From assembly GCA_039931615.1 (NCBI GenBank), contig JBDTRR010000027.1:7994-71993 (forward strand): a stretch of 64,000 bases of DNA, in the 5' to 3' direction. Numbering within the stretch: position 1 is the stretch's first letter; each line of letters begins with the position of its first letter. The position numbers were made by a program, and so were the translations under genes. The notes under the pieces are model-generated. The model was not told where the DNA came from and did no database searches. It worked only from the letters and a program-made list of their open reading frames with translations. The DNA comes from JAHFUI01 sp039931615 (lineage in GTDB: Bacteria; Acidobacteriota; Vicinamibacteria; Vicinamibacterales; CAVVIG01). This document shows, piece by piece, positions 61,014 to 64,000 of this stretch.

Positions 61014-63056
61014 ATGCCCGCATCTCGTACCGACACACCGTCCGGGCCGCTGCCCGAGGACCGGCTGGATTCGTGGAAGGAGGTCGCCGCCTACCTGAAG
61101 CGCGATGTCACGACCGTGCAGCGCTGGGAAAAACGCGAGGCGATGCCGGTCCATCGGCACCGCCACAACAAGATCGGATCGGTCTACGCCTTTCGCGCTG
61201 AGTTGGATGCGTGGGCGCGGGGCCGGAGTCTTCGGGAGGATCAGGGAGCTGGAACCGTGGCATTGGCCGACGTCGCCATGCCCCGGCCCGCTGTCGCGAA
61301 GGGTCGCGCTCGCTGGTCGGCCGCGGCAGGGCTGATTGTCCTCGGCGTTGGCGCTGTCGTCGGCGGTGTCCGCTTCTGGCTGGTGCGGAACGAGGTCCTG
61401 TGGCGCAGCCCGGTCGCCGACGCGCACGTTGAATCGGTGACCGATTTCGACGGCCGCGAGTCGGCGGCCGCGATTTCGCCCGACGGTCGATTGGCCGCGT
61501 TTCTTTCAGATCGTGACGGGCAGATGGACGTCTGGATGACGCGCCTCGGGTCGGGGCAGTTCCACAACCTTACTGCGGGCACGGCGCCAGAACTGGTCAA
61601 CGGGTCGGTCCGTACTTTGGGCTTCACGCCAGACGGCGCATTGGTGACCTATTGGGTCCGCCGGCCTGATGGGAAGCAGGGCGCGGCGATTGGCGTCTGG
61701 TCCGTCCCGACACAGGGCGGAACGTCCACCCCCTATCTTGACAGCGCGGCGGAATTCGACTGGTCGCGAGACGGCTCCCGTCTGGTTTACCACACCACCG
61801 GACCGGGCGATCCGATGTTCGTCACCAGCGATCCGCGACGACCGTCCGCAGCGCCCGTTTTCTCGGCGCCGGCCGGACTGCACGCTCATTTTCCGCTCTG
61901 GTCGGCTGACGGATCGTGCATCTATTTCGTGCAGGGCGCGCTGCCCGACGACATGGACATCTGGCGTGTCAAGGCGACTGGCGGAGCGGCGGAGCGCATC
62001 ACCACGCATCACGGCCGCGTCAGTCATCCGGTCCTGCTCGATGCGCGAACGTTGGCATACCTTGCCAACGACAGTGGCGGCTCCGGTCCCTGGTTGTACA
62101 GCATCGACGTCGATCGACGCATTCCTCATCGATTGCTGGCGAGCGCCGATCGCTATACCTCTGTCTCGGCCAGTGCCGACGGTGCCCGTCTACTGGTCAC
62201 CGTGACCCATCAGAAACGCACGCTCTGGCGTCTTCCACTGGGCGTTCCTGACCAGCGGGTGACACCCACCCGCATCGCGCTGCCAAACGGCGCCGCATTT
62301 TCACCTCGGGTCGGTCCGGACTATCTCGTCTACATCTCGTCGGCTGGAGGGCACGAGAGCGTCTGGAAGCTGGTCGGTCAATCAGCGACTGAGTTGTGGA
62401 CCGGCGCGGCCGCGAAAATCATCGCCGCGCCGGCGATTTCGCCCGATGGACGTCTGATCGCGGTTTCGGTCAGGGGCGACGGAGGGTCGTTCCTGTACGT
62501 GATGCGGACCGATGGAACAGAAGGGCGGGTGATTGCCAGTGCGCTCGATCTTCACGGTGCGCCCGCCTGGGCGCCGGACGGCCGCTCGATCACGACCGCG
62601 GCTGACGATCGCGGGACGCCCCGGCTCATGAAGGTGCCGCTCGACGGGTCGCCGCCGACGCGTCTGGTGCAGGAGTATTCGACCGATCCGGCGTGGTCGG
62701 CCGACGGCACGGAAGTGCTGTACTCGGGACCGGATATCGGGACGACGTTTGCCGTGAAGGGCGCTGCCCTGGCTGCATCCGCGAAGCCATTTTCAGAGCT
62801 GACGCTGACGCGCGGCGCCCGGCATCTTGCGTTCTTTCCGGATCGTCGTACCTTGGTGGTGCTGCGCGGCGAGATCGATCACAAGAACCTGTGGCTGGTC
62901 GATCTGGAAACACGGCAGGAAAGGCAGCTGACGAATTTCCCTGCCGATTTCAATGTCAGCGATTTCGATCTGTCGCCCGACGGCGGCGAGGTCGTGCTGG
63001 AGCGCACAGAGGCGCAATCGAACGTCGCGATCCTCGATCGCCGCCACCACGAATGA
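61014..63056 (+). CDS. HTH-domain membrane protein with PD40 propeller
   Basis: From the ATG at 61014 the protein has 680 residues. Residues ~16-62 form an excisionase/MerR-like helix-turn-helix (LDSWKEVAAYLKRDVTTVQR, WEKREAMPVHRHRHNK). A single transmembrane helix follows near 105-125 (AAGLIVLGVGAVVGGVRFWL). Residues ~140-680 are a TolB/PD40-like propeller with repeats such as AAISPDGRLAAFLSDRDGQM, AAPAISPDGRLIAVSVRGDG and DFDLSPDGGEVVLERTEAQS. The DNA-binding part would be cytosolic and the propeller periplasmic, a one-component sensing design frequent in Acidobacteriota. Ligand and target genes unknown. Confidence 0.82.
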   Translation: MPASRTDTPSGPLPEDRLDSWKEVAAYLKRDVTTVQRWEKREAMPVHRHRHNKIGSVYAFRAELDAWARGRSLREDQGAGTVALADVAMPRPAVAKGRARWSAAAGLIVLGVGAVVGGVRFWLVRNEVLWRSPVADAHVESVTDFDGRESAAAISPDGRLAAFLSDRDGQMDVWMTRLGSGQFHNLTAGTAPELVNGSVRTLGFTPDGALVTYWVRRPDGKQGAAIGVWSVPTQGGTSTPYLDSAAEFDWSRDGSRLVYHTTGPGDPMFVTSDPRRPSAAPVFSAPAGLHAHFPLWSADGSCIYFVQGALPDDMDIWRVKATGGAAERITTHHGRVSHPVLLDARTLAYLANDSGGSGPWLYSIDVDRRIPHRLLASADRYTSVSASADGARLLVTVTHQKRTLWRLPLGVPDQRVTPTRIALPNGAAFSPRVGPDYLVYISSAGGHESVWKLVGQSATELWTGAAAKIIAAPAISPDGRLIAVSVRGDGGSFLYVMRTDGTEGRVIASALDLHGAPAWAPDGRSITTAADDRGTPRLMKVPLDGSPPTRLVQEYSTDPAWSADGTEVLYSGPDIGTTFAVKGAALAASAKPFSELTLTRGARHLAFFPDRRTLVVLRGEIDHKNLWLVDLETRQERQLTNFPADFNVSDFDLSPDGGEVVLERTEAQSNVAILDRRHHE

Positions 63057-63103
63057 CAGGTGGCCAGGTCGACGGGTCGAGACGAACGTTGGGCATGATC
63101 GCG

Positions 63104-64000
63104 TCAGCGCCAGCCGAGCTCGGGGGCGACGAACTTGAGGATGCTGTTGATGGCGTGGGCGTTGTAGTCGACGCCCAGCTGATTCGGAACGGTCAGGAGC
63201 AGGGTGTCGGCCGCGGCGATGGCCTCGTCTGCAGCGAGTTGCTTGACCAGCACGTCGGGCTCGGCGGCGTACGAGCGGCCGAAGATGGCGCGGGTGTTCG
63301 GGCCGATGTATCCGACCTGGTCCTGGTCGCGAGCGTCGCGTCCGAAGTAGGCCCGGTCGCGGTCGTCGACGAGCGCGAAGATGCTGCGGCTCACGGAGAC
63401 ACGCGGCTCACGCTGGTGCCCGGCCTCCTTCCAGGCCTGCCGGTAGACTTCGATCTGCTTGCGCTGCTGAATGTGCAGCGGCTCGCCGCTCTCGTCGTCC
63501 TTGAGGGTCGAGCTTTGGAGGTTCATCCCCAGTTTCGCGGCCCACGTGGACGTGGCGTTCGAGCTGGAGCCCCACCAGATCCGGTCGCGCAGCCCGTCCG
63601 CATGGGGCTCGAGGCGCAGCAGCCCGGGCGGATTGGCGAACATCGGCCGCGGGTTGGGTTGGGCAAATCCCTTGCCCTCGAGGGCCTCGAGAAAGACTTC
63701 GGCGCGGCCGCGGGCCAGGTCGGCGTCTGTCTGACCCGCCGCCGGGGCATAGCCGAAGTAGCGCCAGCCGTCGATCACCTGCTCCGGTGACCCGCGGCTG
63801 ATCCCCAACTGGAGCCGGCCGCCGGCGATGATGTCCGCCGCCCCCGCGTCCTCGACCATGTAGAGCGGGTTTTCGTAGCGCATGTCGATGACGGCGGTGC
63901 CGATCTCGATGGTGCTGGTACGGGCGCCGATGGCCGCGAGGAGCGGGAACGGCGAGCCGAGCTGGCGGGCGAAGTGGTGCACGCGGAAGTAGGCGCCGTC
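63104..64000 (-). CDS. Luciferase-like flavin-dependent oxidoreductase (partial, continues past the window)
   Basis: The 3' ~299 codons of an LLM-class enzyme; the reading frame is open through the right edge (DGAYFRVHHFARQLGSPFPL). TSTIEIGTAVIDMRYENPLY, DIIAGGRLQLGISRGSPEQV and WGSSSNATSTWAAKLGMNLQ are standard F420/FMN-binding blocks. The protein should be roughly 340 residues in full. Substrate unknown. The start codon lies outside. Confidence 0.9.
   Translation of the reverse strand, partial: DGAYFRVHHFARQLGSPFPLLAAIGARTSTIEIGTAVIDMRYENPLYMVEDAGAADIIAGGRLQLGISRGSPEQVIDGWRYFGYAPAAGQTDADLARGRAEVFLEALEGKGFAQPNPRPMFANPPGLLRLEPHADGLRDRIWWGSSSNATSTWAAKLGMNLQSSTLKDDESGEPLHIQQRKQIEVYRQAWKEAGHQREPRVSVSRSIFALVDDRDRAYFGRDARDQDQVGYIGPNTRAIFGRSYAAEPDVLVKQLAADEAIAAADTLLLTVPNQLGVDYNAHAINSILKFVAPELGWR

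Overview
The window is a GC-rich bacterial chromosome segment whose gene content suggests an Acidobacteriota genome, probably Vicinamibacteria-like. This is inferred from three Oar-like TonB-dependent receptors with N-terminal carboxypeptidase-regulatory-like domains, an HTH-plus-PD40-propeller membrane protein, a DUF6152 protein, a DUF5916 barrel and short palindromic intergenic repeats. No 16S rRNA, tRNA or marker gene is present to prove it. I see no rRNA, tRNA, CRISPR array, insertion sequence or integrase.

Region 1 (1-8210) is mixed housekeeping: PEP carboxylase with a decayed UvrA-family fragment overlapping its start, a secreted proline-rich propeller protein, an ATP-dependent DNA ligase, a transglutaminase-fold protein, a secreted esterase and a single-domain response regulator. 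Region 2 (8448-19569) is a same-strand stress and energy block. It holds trehalose-phosphatase, a PDZ pseudoprotease, a Kef-like antiporter, and a second antiporter fused in frame to trehalose-6-phosphate synthase. A sensor kinase, acetate kinase and phosphoketolase follow with overlapping reading frames. Together they could link ion transport to trehalose synthesis, and phosphoketolase flux to ATP through acetyl phosphate. Region 3 (19875-23826) encodes a PASTA/FG-GAP secreted protein, a cytochrome c and a small DUF3761-like protein.

Region 4 (24114-about 38930) is the most unusual part: a collinear set resembling a compact biosynthetic cluster. It contains an isochorismate-synthase-type enzyme, a cyclase/formamidase-family hydrolase, a GriD/GriC-like carboxylate activation and reduction pair, two SDRs, two ATP-grasp ligases around an MFS exporter, a DUF5916 outer-membrane barrel, and a formyltransferase joined to a partial condensation-like domain. 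That last gene's recognisable homology stops at the 3' end of the convergent TonB receptor gene. I cannot match the set to a known product.

Region 5 (38936-53572) holds the three TonB receptors, secreted proteins, two receiver-domain proteins, a nitrilase remnant and a nest of perfect inverted repeats. Region 6 (53968-56420) is a minus-strand operon of an emfourin-like inhibitor, a protealysin-like M4 protease with an extra C-terminal domain, a stand-alone copy of that domain, and a small Gly/Ala/Pro-rich protein. Region 7 (56950-64000) has membrane proteins, ispH, secreted proteins, a cupin, the HTH-propeller protein and a partial luciferase-like oxidoreductase running off the right end. Start codons were chosen from ribosome-binding sites, overlaps and family starts; all assignments are by reading, without database searches.
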